64,000 nucleotides of DNA from Alphaproteobacteria bacterium (GTDB lineage: Bacteria > Pseudomonadota > Alphaproteobacteria > Micropepsales > Micropepsaceae): the NCBI GenBank assembly GCA_015654635.1, contig JAATGP010000022.1, forward strand, positions 1 to 64,000, written 5' to 3'. Each line of letters starts with the position of its first letter. The stretch's first letter is position 1. A model generated the notes under the pieces. That model was given only the letters and a program-made list of their open reading frames with translations, made no database searches and was not told the DNA's origin. The position numbers and the translations under genes are program-made. This document shows, piece after piece, positions 26,599 through 35,809 of the stretch.

Positions 26599-29500
26599 GT
26601 GCCAGGAAGAAGAAACTATAGAGGTGCCTTGCTGGGCGCCGTTAGCACCATTGCGTTTTCCGCCGGGATGGCATGGGGGCAGTCTATCACCATCCCGTCG
26701 AAAGATCTTAAATCCGCGCTGGACGAATATGTAAAGGCATCCAGCGTGCAGCTGGTCTACCGCGTCGACGAGGTTAGCAACATCAAGAGTCATGCGGTCG
26801 ACAATGTCGACAACCCGGTCCGGGCGCTTGACATCATGCTGGAGGGAACTGGCGTCACGGCTTATCGTGGCGACAATGGCGCCTTCGTCGTCGCCCGGCC
26901 TCACCAGCGGCGCAGCGAAAATCTTACGTCGGAGGGGCTAATCACCGTCGCCCAGGCCGGCGTTCCGGCGTCAAGAGGCAGTGCTCCTGCCACAGACGGG
27001 GCCGGTGCCTCGCTGGAGACCGTTGTGGTGACCGGTTCGCGCGTCATCACGGATTCCTCGAATTCACCGACGCCGCTGACGGTCGTGAGCGCGCAGCAGT
27101 TGCAGATGACGACGCCGAGCAATATGCCCGATGCGTTGAACAAGCTGCCGGTATTCCAAGGTTCAAACAATCCGCGCGGAATCGACAATGCCTCGCGCAA
27201 CACCTCCGGCAATGTCCTCAGCTTACGCAATTTCGGCGCTCAACGCACCTTGATCCTGCTCGATGGCCGCCGCGTCGCGCCGACCAACTCCGATGGTACC
27301 GTCGATATCGATACTTTGCCGCAAGCGCTGGTCAGCCGGGTTGATGTCGTCACTGGGGGCGCATCGGCGGTCTACGGTTCTGATGCCGTTACCGGTGTGG
27401 TGAACTTCGTCCTCGACAAGAAGTTTTCCGGTTTCAAGGTCGACGTCAACAGCGGCATTTCCACGTATTCCGATGCGGCGTCTTACAAAATCGACTTGAC
27501 GGCGGGCACGGATATGTTCGGTGGCCGCGGCCATATCGAAGGCGCGGTGCAACATTATCATGCCGACGGTCTTCCCAACAACGCCCGGCCGGAAGGGCCT
27601 AACATGTACTTGGTAACGGGCGCCGGTACCGCGGCCAATCCGTTCACCACCACGGTCAATTCGCGCCAGTCGCCTTATGCTTTCGGCGGCAGGATCACCT
27701 GCAGCAACTGCACGGTGGGCGGCATCACGGCCAATGGCATGCAGTTCGCGTCGCCTGGCATCATCGGTCCGTTCAATCCTGGTGTTGCGACCGGGACATC
27801 GAACATCGCGAGCGGCGGCGACGGCACTTACGATACCATCAGCCAGATCGACTCTGGCTTGAACACCGATGAGGCATTTGGGCGTTTTAGCTACAACCTC
27901 GACGATACGACGAACTTCTACGTCCAAGCCACCGGCGCGCAAAGCCGCGACAAGGCGAGCTTCACCAATTGGGGACTGAGCACAGGAGCGGCCCCAAACA
28001 CCTTTTTCAAGAACAACGCCTTCCTGACGCCCGCCGCGCAAACCGCACTCGGCAACAATGGCACGACGACGACTGGCAATACCTTTCAGCTCGCGGAGAC
28101 CATCGTGCGGGGACCGCACGATGGTTATCAGACCATCGGTACGGCGAGCAATACAAGCATCACGACCGGCTTGGAGGGCACACTGCTCGGCAAGTTCGAA
28201 TGGGATGTCTACTACACCCACGGCCTCAGCCATTTGAAGGTGGATGATCCAACCAATCTGAACAACCAGCGTCTCTACGCTGCCGAGGACTCGGTGCTAT
28301 CCGGAGGGTCTCCGGTTTGTTATGCGGCCACGCAGGCGTCGTCATACGCCAACTGCGTCCCGATTAACGTCTTCGGTGCTGGCACAGTGACCCAGGGCAT
28401 GGCGGCCTACCTCGCCACGGATACTTGGTTTGTTCTCAAGAACGAACTCGATGACGTTGGCGGCAGCATCTCCGGCGACTTGTTCGATCTTCCCGCCGGT
28501 ACGGTGAAAGGTGCGCTGAGCGCTGAATCGCGCTGGATGAGTTATGAGGTCCAGAGCAACGCGAACCCGTCCGCCACGGTGGACTGCACCGGTTTGCGTC
28601 TTTGTAATCCGACTGTGTCGCTTTATGGCAGCAATGTCGTTGCCGGCTTGGCACCGGTCAGCGAGAACGTCTACGAGTTTGCCGCCGAACTGAATGTGCC
28701 GTTGGTTAAGGATGTCCCCTTTATGCAGGACGTCTCGATGAACCTCGCCGGACGCTACACCGATTATTCCACTTCGGGATCGGTCGAGACCTGGAAGGTC
28801 GGTGTCGATTGGCACGTTAACGACACCTTCCGGCTGCGCGCCACAAACTCCGTCGACATTCGGGCGCCCACGCTGAACGATCTGTTCATGCCCGTGCAAC
28901 TGTCACAGCAGACCTTCACCGACATCCACGTCACGGGGAATGCATCTGACCCAAACGCCAAGGGCAATCCGACCCAGAACGTCACCCTGTCGTCGCAAGG
29001 TAATCCGAACTTGGTTCCGGAAGTTGCACGCACCTACACCGCTGGCGTGGTGGTGACACCCACCATCATTGCGGATCTATCGGTATCGCTCGACTATTAT
29101 AACATCACGTTGAAGAATGCGATCACATCACTGACAGCGGCCACAACGGCCATCAAGCAGACCTGCGAGGATTCGAACGGCACGTCGCCGTTGTGCGCGT
29201 TGTATGTCCGTCCGCTACCGTTCAGCGATCATAGCTACGCCAACCTCGTTTCGCTGGTCAAGAATACGAGCCTGAATGCCGCCGATCAAACCCTGGAAGG
29301 TTTCGACTTTGAAGCTGACTATGGTTTCAACACGGCGGATATCGCAGATTGGTTGGCCGGCACGGTTCAGCTTCGCCTGCTTGCCAACTACCAGCCCGTC
29401 AACTCGACCGTCCAGTATGCTGGTGCACCGCTGACCTTCATGTCCTATCCGAAGGGACACCTCACCGGCTTTATTGACTATACCTTGGGCTACTGGGACA

Positions 29501-29817
29501 TTAGCCTGCAAGACCGCTGGTTCAGCGGCTACTCCAAGGAGCAGCAGTACGGCCAAGTCTACACCGTGCCGCGGATGAGCACGACTGACTATCTCGATGT
29601 CACGGTGAACCGGAAGATCGAATTGTCGGCCGATTCGGTGGCCGACGTCTATCTGACGGTACAAAACATCGGCAATACGCGCCCGCCGGTGGACCCGGTG
29701 AACGGTACCAACCCTGGCCTCTACTTCATGTCGGCCAAATCGTTGGGTGGCGCTAACCAGCTCGGCTATGACGCGATTGGTAGATACTTTACCTTCGGCG
29801 TTCGGGCTAACTGGTAA
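26599..29817 (+). CDS. TonB-dependent receptor 3 with STN signalling domain
   Basis: This 1072-aa receptor starts at GTG behind AAAGGGGAAA. Order: signal peptide (about residues 1-27, AFSAGMAWGQ); STN domain (ITIPSKDLKSALDEYVKASS, residues about 28-105); TonB-box-like LETVVVTGSRVI; a plug (LSLRNFGAQRTLILLDGRRVAP, VTGGASAVYGSDAVTGVVNFV); and a barrel with the C-terminal GVRANW. It should import xylo-oligosaccharides released by the neighbouring GH10 enzyme and signal through the FecR/sigma pair upstream. The ligand is inferred from context. Plug and linker are similar in style to TBDR 1. Confidence 0.93.
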   Translation: MPGRRNYRGALLGAVSTIAFSAGMAWGQSITIPSKDLKSALDEYVKASSVQLVYRVDEVSNIKSHAVDNVDNPVRALDIMLEGTGVTAYRGDNGAFVVARPHQRRSENLTSEGLITVAQAGVPASRGSAPATDGAGASLETVVVTGSRVITDSSNSPTPLTVVSAQQLQMTTPSNMPDALNKLPVFQGSNNPRGIDNASRNTSGNVLSLRNFGAQRTLILLDGRRVAPTNSDGTVDIDTLPQALVSRVDVVTGGASAVYGSDAVTGVVNFVLDKKFSGFKVDVNSGISTYSDAASYKIDLTAGTDMFGGRGHIEGAVQHYHADGLPNNARPEGPNMYLVTGAGTAANPFTTTVNSRQSPYAFGGRITCSNCTVGGITANGMQFASPGIIGPFNPGVATGTSNIASGGDGTYDTISQIDSGLNTDEAFGRFSYNLDDTTNFYVQATGAQSRDKASFTNWGLSTGAAPNTFFKNNAFLTPAAQTALGNNGTTTTGNTFQLAETIVRGPHDGYQTIGTASNTSITTGLEGTLLGKFEWDVYYTHGLSHLKVDDPTNLNNQRLYAAEDSVLSGGSPVCYAATQASSYANCVPINVFGAGTVTQGMAAYLATDTWFVLKNELDDVGGSISGDLFDLPAGTVKGALSAESRWMSYEVQSNANPSATVDCTGLRLCNPTVSLYGSNVVAGLAPVSENVYEFAAELNVPLVKDVPFMQDVSMNLAGRYTDYSTSGSVETWKVGVDWHVNDTFRLRATNSVDIRAPTLNDLFMPVQLSQQTFTDIHVTGNASDPNAKGNPTQNVTLSSQGNPNLVPEVARTYTAGVVVTPTIIADLSVSLDYYNITLKNAITSLTAATTAIKQTCEDSNGTSPLCALYVRPLPFSDHSYANLVSLVKNTSLNAADQTLEGFDFEADYGFNTADIADWLAGTVQLRLLANYQPVNSTVQYAGAPLTFMSYPKGHLTGFIDYTLGYWDISLQDRWFSGYSKEQQYGQVYTVPRMSTTDYLDVTVNRKIELSADSVADVYLTVQNIGNTRPPVDPVNGTNPGLYFMSAKSLGGANQLGYDAIGRYFTFGVRANW

Positions 29818-29824
29818 TGGCGAG

Positions 29825-29865
29825 GTGGCCGGCATAGTCCCCCCATGCCGGCCACAACTTTTTCT
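29825..29865 (+). terminator. Terminator hairpin between TonB receptor 3 and GH10 gene
   Basis: GTGGCCGGCAT at 29825-29835 pairs perfectly with ATGCCGGCCAC at 29845-29855 and is followed by AACTTTTTCT. It ends only 15 bp before the GH10 start, leaving no room for a promoter in between, so read-through is likely. The ATG at 29845 lies inside the stem, which argues against it as the GH10 start. Confidence 0.75.
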
Positions 29866-29880
29866 ATCGGAATTTTCCGC

Positions 29881-31035
29881 ATGGCGAATGATGTAACGCG
29901 GCGAGGCTGGATGGGCCTTGTAGCGGCGGCCAGTGCCGCACCGGCACTGGGCAAAAGCCCGTCGATGCCGGCGGATCCGTCATTGGATGCACTGGCCAAA
30001 GCGGCCGGATTGCTCGGTTTCGGCAGTTGCATCGGCTCGACTCCAAGCACGTCGGTGTCGGGATCGTTCGACGACGAAGGTGTTCGCGCCATTCATCGCA
30101 AGGAATGCGGCATTCTCGTGCCGTCCAACGAACTGAAGTGGACCGTGCTCAGGCCGGACGCTAAGGTCTTTGCGTTCGAGCGCGGCGATCGTGTGGTGCA
30201 ATGGGGCGTTGAGAACGGTATGAAGGTCCGCGGCCACACCCTGCTGTGGCATCGTAATGACCGTATGCCGAAATGGCTTTTGAATTATGATTTCGGGGCG
30301 CGGCCCGCGAGCGAGGCCGAGCGGATGTTGCGCGAACACATCACGACGGTGTGCACACGCTACAAGCAAATATTTACCTGGGATGTGGTCAACGAGACCG
30401 TTGACCCGAAGACCGGAAAGCTCCGCGACACGGTATTTTCCCGCTACCTTGGGCCGGCAGCGATCGAGATCGCCTTCGATGCCGCCCATAAGGCCGCTCC
30501 GGGCGCGATCCTGGTTTACAACGACTTCATGACCTGGACCGAAGACAGCGAGCGCCATTGCGACGGCGTGCTGGAATTGCTGTCGTCGTTGAGGGCGGCT
30601 CGGCTGCCCGTCGAGGTTCTTGGGGTCCAGGCCCATATTGGCGACGGACGGCGTGGCGAGGTCGGCGGCAATATGGCCTTCAATGACCGCCAGCAAGCGC
30701 GGTTCAAGTTGTTCCTTGATAGCGCCGTTGGTATGGGCTATCGCCTCGCTATCACGGAATTTGATGTCAGCGAAGATGGCACACCCGCCGATGTCGATGA
30801 GCGCGATCGTATTATCGCGGATCTGACCCGGTGCTATCTCGAGTTTATGCTTCGATATCGGCAATTGGATTACGTCATGGCCTGGGGCATGGTGGATCAC
30901 CATTCCTGGCTGCAGACGCGCGGTCCGCGCAGCGACGGCATGTTGAAACGTCCGTCGCCCTACGACCCCAATTATCGGGCAAAGCCGATGCGGGCTGCGA
31001 TGGCGGCGTCATTTCTTCGTGCGAAGAAAAGCTAA
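29881..31035 (+). CDS. GH10 endo-1,4-beta-xylanase, Tat-exported
   Basis: This 384-aa retaining xylanase has a Tat signal at its N-terminus (TRRGWMGLVAAASAAPALG). The GH10 barrel shows MKVRGHTLLWHRNDRMPKWL, the acid/base Glu172 in WDVVNET, and the nucleophile Glu293 in ITEFDVSEDG. It cuts the xylan main chain and tolerates glucuronate side groups, yielding decorated xylo-oligosaccharides. The start at 29881 was preferred to 29845, which lies inside the terminator stem. It is followed by a second Tat-exported enzyme and an MFS permease in one operon. Confidence 0.93.
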   Translation: MANDVTRRGWMGLVAAASAAPALGKSPSMPADPSLDALAKAAGLLGFGSCIGSTPSTSVSGSFDDEGVRAIHRKECGILVPSNELKWTVLRPDAKVFAFERGDRVVQWGVENGMKVRGHTLLWHRNDRMPKWLLNYDFGARPASEAERMLREHITTVCTRYKQIFTWDVVNETVDPKTGKLRDTVFSRYLGPAAIEIAFDAAHKAAPGAILVYNDFMTWTEDSERHCDGVLELLSSLRAARLPVEVLGVQAHIGDGRRGEVGGNMAFNDRQQARFKLFLDSAVGMGYRLAITEFDVSEDGTPADVDERDRIIADLTRCYLEFMLRYRQLDYVMAWGMVDHHSWLQTRGPRSDGMLKRPSPYDPNYRAKPMRAAMAASFLRAKKS

Positions 31036-31093
31036 GGGAAATATTTCCCGCGGGAAACCGCACCAAACGATTTGTCCAACGAAGGCAATGACG

Positions 31094-33703
31094 ATGTTTA
31101 AAAAAAATGCAGGCAACGGCAACGGATTGAGCCGCCGGGGATTTCTTTATACCGGTGCGGCGGCTGGCGCGGCGGCGCCAATTGCCAAGGCTGGCTCTCG
31201 CGGTCCGGTCGCGTTGATCGCAGATCCCACCATGGTGGCGAGTAAGCCCGTGCAACTCGCCCTCAAAGCGCTTGACGCAGCGCTTCGTGGTGCCGGCTTT
31301 GCTGTGGCTAGGTTTGCCAAGATGGAAGCAAGTCCCAAGAACGCCTTCTGCATTGTCATTGAAGGCGACAAGCAGATGACGGTGTCGGAGAGCTTCACAA
31401 TAACGCAAGCGACCTTTGCAGGCCGGCAAGGGCTACGTATTGCCGGTGGGGATGGGCGCGGTCTTATGTACGGTCTTCGCGAAATCGCCTCGCGGCTGAA
31501 GCACGATCCCGGCAAGGCGCTGACTTTCGCAACGCCGCGCTCGGCCCATCCGCTTAACCCCGTGCGCAGTGTCATGCGCCAGTTCACCTGTGAAGCCTAC
31601 GACAAGCCGTGGTTTTATGACCACGCCATGTGGCCGGCCTATCTTTCCATGCTGGCCGAGCAGCGCTTCAACCGCCTGCATCTGTGTTTTGGATTGGCCT
31701 ATGATGCGCTTGCCCATGTTGCCGATTCCTATTTTCTCTTTACCTATCCCTATCTGCTGGACGTGCCGGGCTATCAGGTTCGCGTTAGCGGCCTTTCCGA
31801 AGCCGAGCGTGAGCGCAATTTCGAGACGCTGAAATTTATCAGCGAACAGACTGTAGCCCACGGCCTCGATTTCGAGCTGGGTTTGTGGATGCACGGTTAC
31901 GAATGGCCGGCGGCGCCGGGTGTGGCGACGATCGAAGGGCTGACGGCGGACAATCATGCCGCCTATTGTCGTGATGCCCTTGCCCTGTTGTTGAAACGCC
32001 TACCGGCCGTCTGCTCGGTGTCGTTGCGATTCCATGGCGAGAGCGGCATCAAGGAAGGCAGCTACGAGTTCTGGAAGACGGTATTCGCCGGTGTCCCCGC
32101 CGCGGGCCGTCAGATCGAAATCGATCTGCATGCCAAGGGTGTGGATGAACGCATGATCGAGAACGCGCTGGCGACCGGTATGCCGGTCAATGTTGCGCCG
32201 AAATATTGGGGTGAGCATCTCGGTATGCCTTATCATCAGGCGGCCATTCGTGACTTTGATGTTCCAAAACCCGGTCAGGTTGGCAAAGGGCTGATGACCT
32301 TGAGTGAAGGTGCGCGCGCCTTCACCCGTTACGGCTACGCCGATCTGTTGCGTGATGATCGCCCCTATACCATCCGCCATCGGGTTTTTCCCGGTACCCA
32401 ACATGTGCTGGCCTGGGGCGATCCAGAATGGGCAGCGGCCTATGGAAAGATGTTCACCTTCTGCGATTCGCGTGGCGCCGACCTGATGGAGCCGCTGACC
32501 TATCGCGGCCGTCGCGGCAGCGTTGTCCAAGGTGTGCCGCGCAGCGGCTATGCCGCGACCAAGCTTCAGACCAAATGGGATTGGCAGAAATACGAGGATT
32601 GGTACCGCAGCTTTGGTCGTGGTCTTTACGATCCTGCGGAATCGGCTGCACCAGCGACAGCGTTGCAGCAAGCCCTCGCGGCGGCGAGCCGCATCCTGCC
32701 CACCGTCACCACCGCCTATATGCCGTCGGCGGCCTGCGACGCTTATTGGCCGGAAGTTTATTGGAACCAGCCCCTGGCCGGCGAACCGTCGCCCAATCCC
32801 TATGGCGACACCTTGGCACCGAAGGTGTTTCACAATGCCGGGCCGCTCGATCCACAGCTGTTTTCGTCCATGCGCCAATTCGCGGATGAACTGATGGGGC
32901 AGCCAAGCGGCAAGTGCTCGCCAGCACAGGTCGCGACCTGGCTTGAGCACGATGCCGATGCGGCGATGCGGTACCGGCACGAGGCTGGCACCCCGTTATC
33001 GGTGGACGAGATGCGTCTGGCGATCGATGTCGAGATTTTGGCGGGCCTCGGCCATTTCTTCGCGGCCAAATTCCGTGCGGGCGTGGCCTTTGCCCTTTTC
33101 GAGCGCAGTGGCGATAAGCGGGCACTCGATGCGGCGGTGGCGCATTATCGCCAAGCACGGGGGGCTTGGGCCACCATCGTGGCGCGCGCCGATGGTGTCT
33201 ACGCCGATCTGTCCTCAAGCGATATTGTTTCCGAACATGGTGCGTGGGCGGATAAGCTGGCCGCCATCGATGCCGATATCGCTGCCATCGAAAACTTGGC
33301 CGCAAAGGCCAAACCGGGTAGCGACGAGCGCTTGGCCTCAGCCATTGCGGCAGCAGGCGCTGCGACAGCAGTCGAGGCGGCCCCCGTGCGCCACCAGCCG
33401 CCTTCCGGTTTTGTTACCGGCGCCGACGTGCCGCTGGTTTTCGCGGCGGACCAGACGGTGGTCGAAGCGGAGTTGTGGTACCGGCCCGTCAATCAAGCGG
33501 CCACGTGGCAGCATAAGACCATGACGGCGACGGCGGCGGCGGCGGGGTGGCGGGGCGCTATTCCAGCCGCGGCGACGGGGACACCTTATCCCATGCAGTA
33601 TTACGTGGTGTTCCGGAGCGACTCGAACAAGGCTGCGATATATCCTGGATTTGTGGCGGGCCAAGGGACTTTGCCCTATGTCGTACTGCGTAAACTGTCC
33701 TGA
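31094..33703 (+). CDS. Tat-exported large protein, probable glycoside hydrolase of unassigned family
   Basis: This product of about 869 aa begins with a Tat signal (LSRRGFLYTGAAAGAAAPIAKAGS). An N-terminal alpha/beta domain (about residues 30-150) ends in LRIAGGDGRGLMYGLREIASRL, like the small domain before the TIM barrel in GH20/GH67/GH115-type exo-enzymes. A barrel-like core follows (residues about 165-500; RFNRLHLCFGLAYDAL, GLDFELGLWMHGYEWP, SLRFHGESGIKEGS, INVAP-type strand VNVAPKYWGEHLGMP, THVLAW-type strand TQHVLAWGDPEWA), then a helical region and a C-terminal beta domain. I cannot name its family with confidence. Context points to action on decorated xylo-oligosaccharides. The nearby ATG at 31088 is an alternative start. 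Confidence 0.7.
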   Translation: MFKKNAGNGNGLSRRGFLYTGAAAGAAAPIAKAGSRGPVALIADPTMVASKPVQLALKALDAALRGAGFAVARFAKMEASPKNAFCIVIEGDKQMTVSESFTITQATFAGRQGLRIAGGDGRGLMYGLREIASRLKHDPGKALTFATPRSAHPLNPVRSVMRQFTCEAYDKPWFYDHAMWPAYLSMLAEQRFNRLHLCFGLAYDALAHVADSYFLFTYPYLLDVPGYQVRVSGLSEAERERNFETLKFISEQTVAHGLDFELGLWMHGYEWPAAPGVATIEGLTADNHAAYCRDALALLLKRLPAVCSVSLRFHGESGIKEGSYEFWKTVFAGVPAAGRQIEIDLHAKGVDERMIENALATGMPVNVAPKYWGEHLGMPYHQAAIRDFDVPKPGQVGKGLMTLSEGARAFTRYGYADLLRDDRPYTIRHRVFPGTQHVLAWGDPEWAAAYGKMFTFCDSRGADLMEPLTYRGRRGSVVQGVPRSGYAATKLQTKWDWQKYEDWYRSFGRGLYDPAESAAPATALQQALAAASRILPTVTTAYMPSAACDAYWPEVYWNQPLAGEPSPNPYGDTLAPKVFHNAGPLDPQLFSSMRQFADELMGQPSGKCSPAQVATWLEHDADAAMRYRHEAGTPLSVDEMRLAIDVEILAGLGHFFAAKFRAGVAFALFERSGDKRALDAAVAHYRQARGAWATIVARADGVYADLSSSDIVSEHGAWADKLAAIDADIAAIENLAAKAKPGSDERLASAIAAAGAATAVEAAPVRHQPPSGFVTGADVPLVFAADQTVVEAELWYRPVNQAATWQHKTMTATAAAAGWRGAIPAAATGTPYPMQYYVVFRSDSNKAAIYPGFVAGQGTLPYVVLRKLS

Positions 33704-33718
33704 CGGGGAGCCCCGACA

Positions 33719-35023
33719 TTGACCACAGATAAAGACGGCAGGCGCAATCTCGATCCGGTCTATCGGACGGTGTTTTTGCGCCTGATCCCCTACATGTTCC
33801 TGTGTTACCTGTTCAACTATCTGGATCGGGTCAATGTCGGCTTTGCCAAGCTGCAGATGCTGGACGATTTGCATTTAAGCGATACTGCCTATGGCCTGGG
33901 TGCTGGCATCTTTTTCCTCGGCTATATTCTGTGCGGCATCCCGTCCAATTTGATGCTGGCCAAAGTCGGGGCGCGGCGCTGGCTTGCCATCATCATGGTG
34001 TTGTGGGGTGTGTTTTCAACCTGCCTGATGTTCGTTCACGACGCCCAGAGTTTTTATATTCTGCGCTTGCTGACCGGTGCAACGGAGGCCGGGTTCTTTC
34101 CGGGCATCGTGCTCTATTTGACGCGATGGTTCCCCTCTCCGCGGCGGGGGCGGATCATGGCGCAGTTCATGTCGGCCATCCCCCTCTCTGGTGTGCTGGG
34201 TGGTCCGCTATCGGGCTGGATTATGGCGCATTTTTCCAGCCGTCCGCATGACGGCCTGCAAGCCTGGCAATGGTTGTTCCTGCTGCAAGGCGTGCCGACG
34301 ATCATCCTCGGCATCGGCGTGATGTTCCTGCTGAGCGACGGTATCGCCACGGCGCGCTGGCTGAGCCAGAAGGATCGCCAAGCACTGCAAGCCGAACTTG
34401 TGGAAGATGCTGAAAATTCGCCAAAGACGGCTGCCGATTCTTTTGCGCAGGTGGTGGTCAATCCGCATATCTGGCTTCTGGGCGTCATCTACTTTTGCGT
34501 TCAAAGCGGGGTCTACGCCATCAATTTCTGGCTGCCCTCGATCATCAAGGCGAGCGGCCAGCACGATCCGGCAATGATCGGTTGGCTGAGTGCCATCCCC
34601 TATTTGGCCGCCAGCATTTTCATGGTGCTGGTGGGCCGCTCGGCAGATGCGCGGCGTGAGCGGCGCTGGCATCTGGCCGCCCCGATGCTGATGGGAGCAT
34701 CGGGGCTTTTGATCGCCGCCTTTTTTGCCGGCAATCCGCTGATCGCCATGGTGGGCCTGACGCTGGCAACCATGGGAGCGCTGACTGGTCTTCCCATGCT
34801 GTGGCCTTTGTCGGGCGGCTATCTGACGGTTGCGGCTGCCGCGGGAGGACTGGCCTTGATCAACAGCACCGGTCAGATCGCGGGTTTCGTCAGTCCCTAT
34901 TTTGTTGGTTGGGTTAAGGACGCAACCCATAGCACGGATCTGGCGCTGTATCTGCTGGCTGGCGTGATGGCTGCCGGGGCGCTGTTCACCCTCAGCATTC
35001 CGGCCAGGGATGTGAACCGTTAG
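33719..35023 (+). CDS. MFS transporter, ACS-like, in the xylanase operon
   Basis: This inner-membrane permease of 434 aa has twelve helices: it opens with FLRLIPYMFLCYLFNYLDRVNVGFAKLQML and has the RLLTGATEAGFFPGIVLYLTRWFPSPRRGRI signature and a central loop (LSQKDRQALQAELVEDAENS). It is a paralogue in style of the permease at 21444. It starts at TTG behind GGGGAG, 15 bp after the preceding stop, so it is in the GH10 operon. The likely cargo is a xylan breakdown product such as an aldouronate or sugar acid; this is inference. Confidence 0.87.
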   Translation: MTTDKDGRRNLDPVYRTVFLRLIPYMFLCYLFNYLDRVNVGFAKLQMLDDLHLSDTAYGLGAGIFFLGYILCGIPSNLMLAKVGARRWLAIIMVLWGVFSTCLMFVHDAQSFYILRLLTGATEAGFFPGIVLYLTRWFPSPRRGRIMAQFMSAIPLSGVLGGPLSGWIMAHFSSRPHDGLQAWQWLFLLQGVPTIILGIGVMFLLSDGIATARWLSQKDRQALQAELVEDAENSPKTAADSFAQVVVNPHIWLLGVIYFCVQSGVYAINFWLPSIIKASGQHDPAMIGWLSAIPYLAASIFMVLVGRSADARRERRWHLAAPMLMGASGLLIAAFFAGNPLIAMVGLTLATMGALTGLPMLWPLSGGYLTVAAAAGGLALINSTGQIAGFVSPYFVGWVKDATHSTDLALYLLAGVMAAGALFTLSIPARDVNR

Positions 35024-35367
35024 TTGCCGCTGCTTCATCTCTGACTGCCGGGCTATCCAAGAAGCGGTTTGATATGTCCTTCGATGCGGCCCCACGCCAG
35101 CGTTGACGTCCTTCTGCCGTTCGGTATTTTGGCAGATAAGTGACACTATTCGCCTTTCTGGCGGCGGGTGCAGAACCCTGATACCGTGTGGGCTCAGACG
35201 AATTCTGCCTCATCCAGGGCCCGGATATTCTCCAGGCTGATCCGCCCGCCTACCATTTTTCCAGCGCAATGGTTATGAGCAACCACGCGGGGGCCCCTCT
35301 TGTCCGCCAACCCATTTGCGAGCTTGGGCGCAGACCGTCCCGCTCTCCTCTTACCGACAGGTTTTTC
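35024..35367. other. 344-bp intergenic region
   Basis: This gap lies between the MFS gene and the SemiSWEET gene. No hairpin, repeat or gene stands out. It probably holds the promoter of the SemiSWEET gene. An upstream extension of that frame to 35188 has no RBS and no protein-like character. Confidence 0.4.
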
Positions 35368-35628
35368 ATGGATACGTCGCTGCAGTCTCTGATCGGCTTT
35401 GCCGCGGCGTTCTGTACCACAGCCGCTTACGTTCCGCAGGTCTGGCGCATCTGGCGGACGCGCTCGACGCAAGACATTTCTTTGCTCATGTTCGCGGTCA
35501 TGACCCTCGGCGTCATTCTCTGGTTGATCTACGGCATCTTGCTGAGCAGCGCCCCGGTCATCCTTGCCAACGGCACCACCTTGGTGCTGGCCGTTACCAT
35601 CCTGGTGTTGAAGCTTCGCGGCGGATGA
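35368..35628 (+). CDS. SemiSWEET-type (PQ-loop/MtN3) sugar transporter
   Basis: This 86-aa membrane protein has three helices and the PQ-loop: FAAAFCTTAAYVPQVWRIWRTRSTQDISLLMFAVMTLGVILWLIYGILL. Bacterial SemiSWEETs are half-size SWEET homologues that dimerise and let small sugars diffuse across the inner membrane. The start at 35368 gives the standard length. It lies at the right end of the xylan island, so xylose or similar sugar movement is possible, but substrates of this family are hard to predict. Confidence 0.85.
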   Translation: MDTSLQSLIGFAAAFCTTAAYVPQVWRIWRTRSTQDISLLMFAVMTLGVILWLIYGILLSSAPVILANGTTLVLAVTILVLKLRGG

Positions 35629-35809
35629 ATTCAGCCGCCGCGAAGCCCGGCCTCGGTCAGCACTATTGCCGCCTCTGACGCACGGACCGGCAGCGCCCCC
35701 GCGACGATCTGCGTGTTGAGAGGAGCCGTCGTCTCGCCGCCTAGTGGCGCGCGCGCTGTGCTTTGCTGCGCGCGGATCGGCACGCATCACGCCTTTGGGA
35801 GACCGCATC

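Noticed and set aside
29845..29880. Upstream ATG as start of the GH10 xylanase
   Set aside because: The ATG is part of the downstream arm of a terminator stem, and the next ATG at 29881 opens a Tat signal directly.
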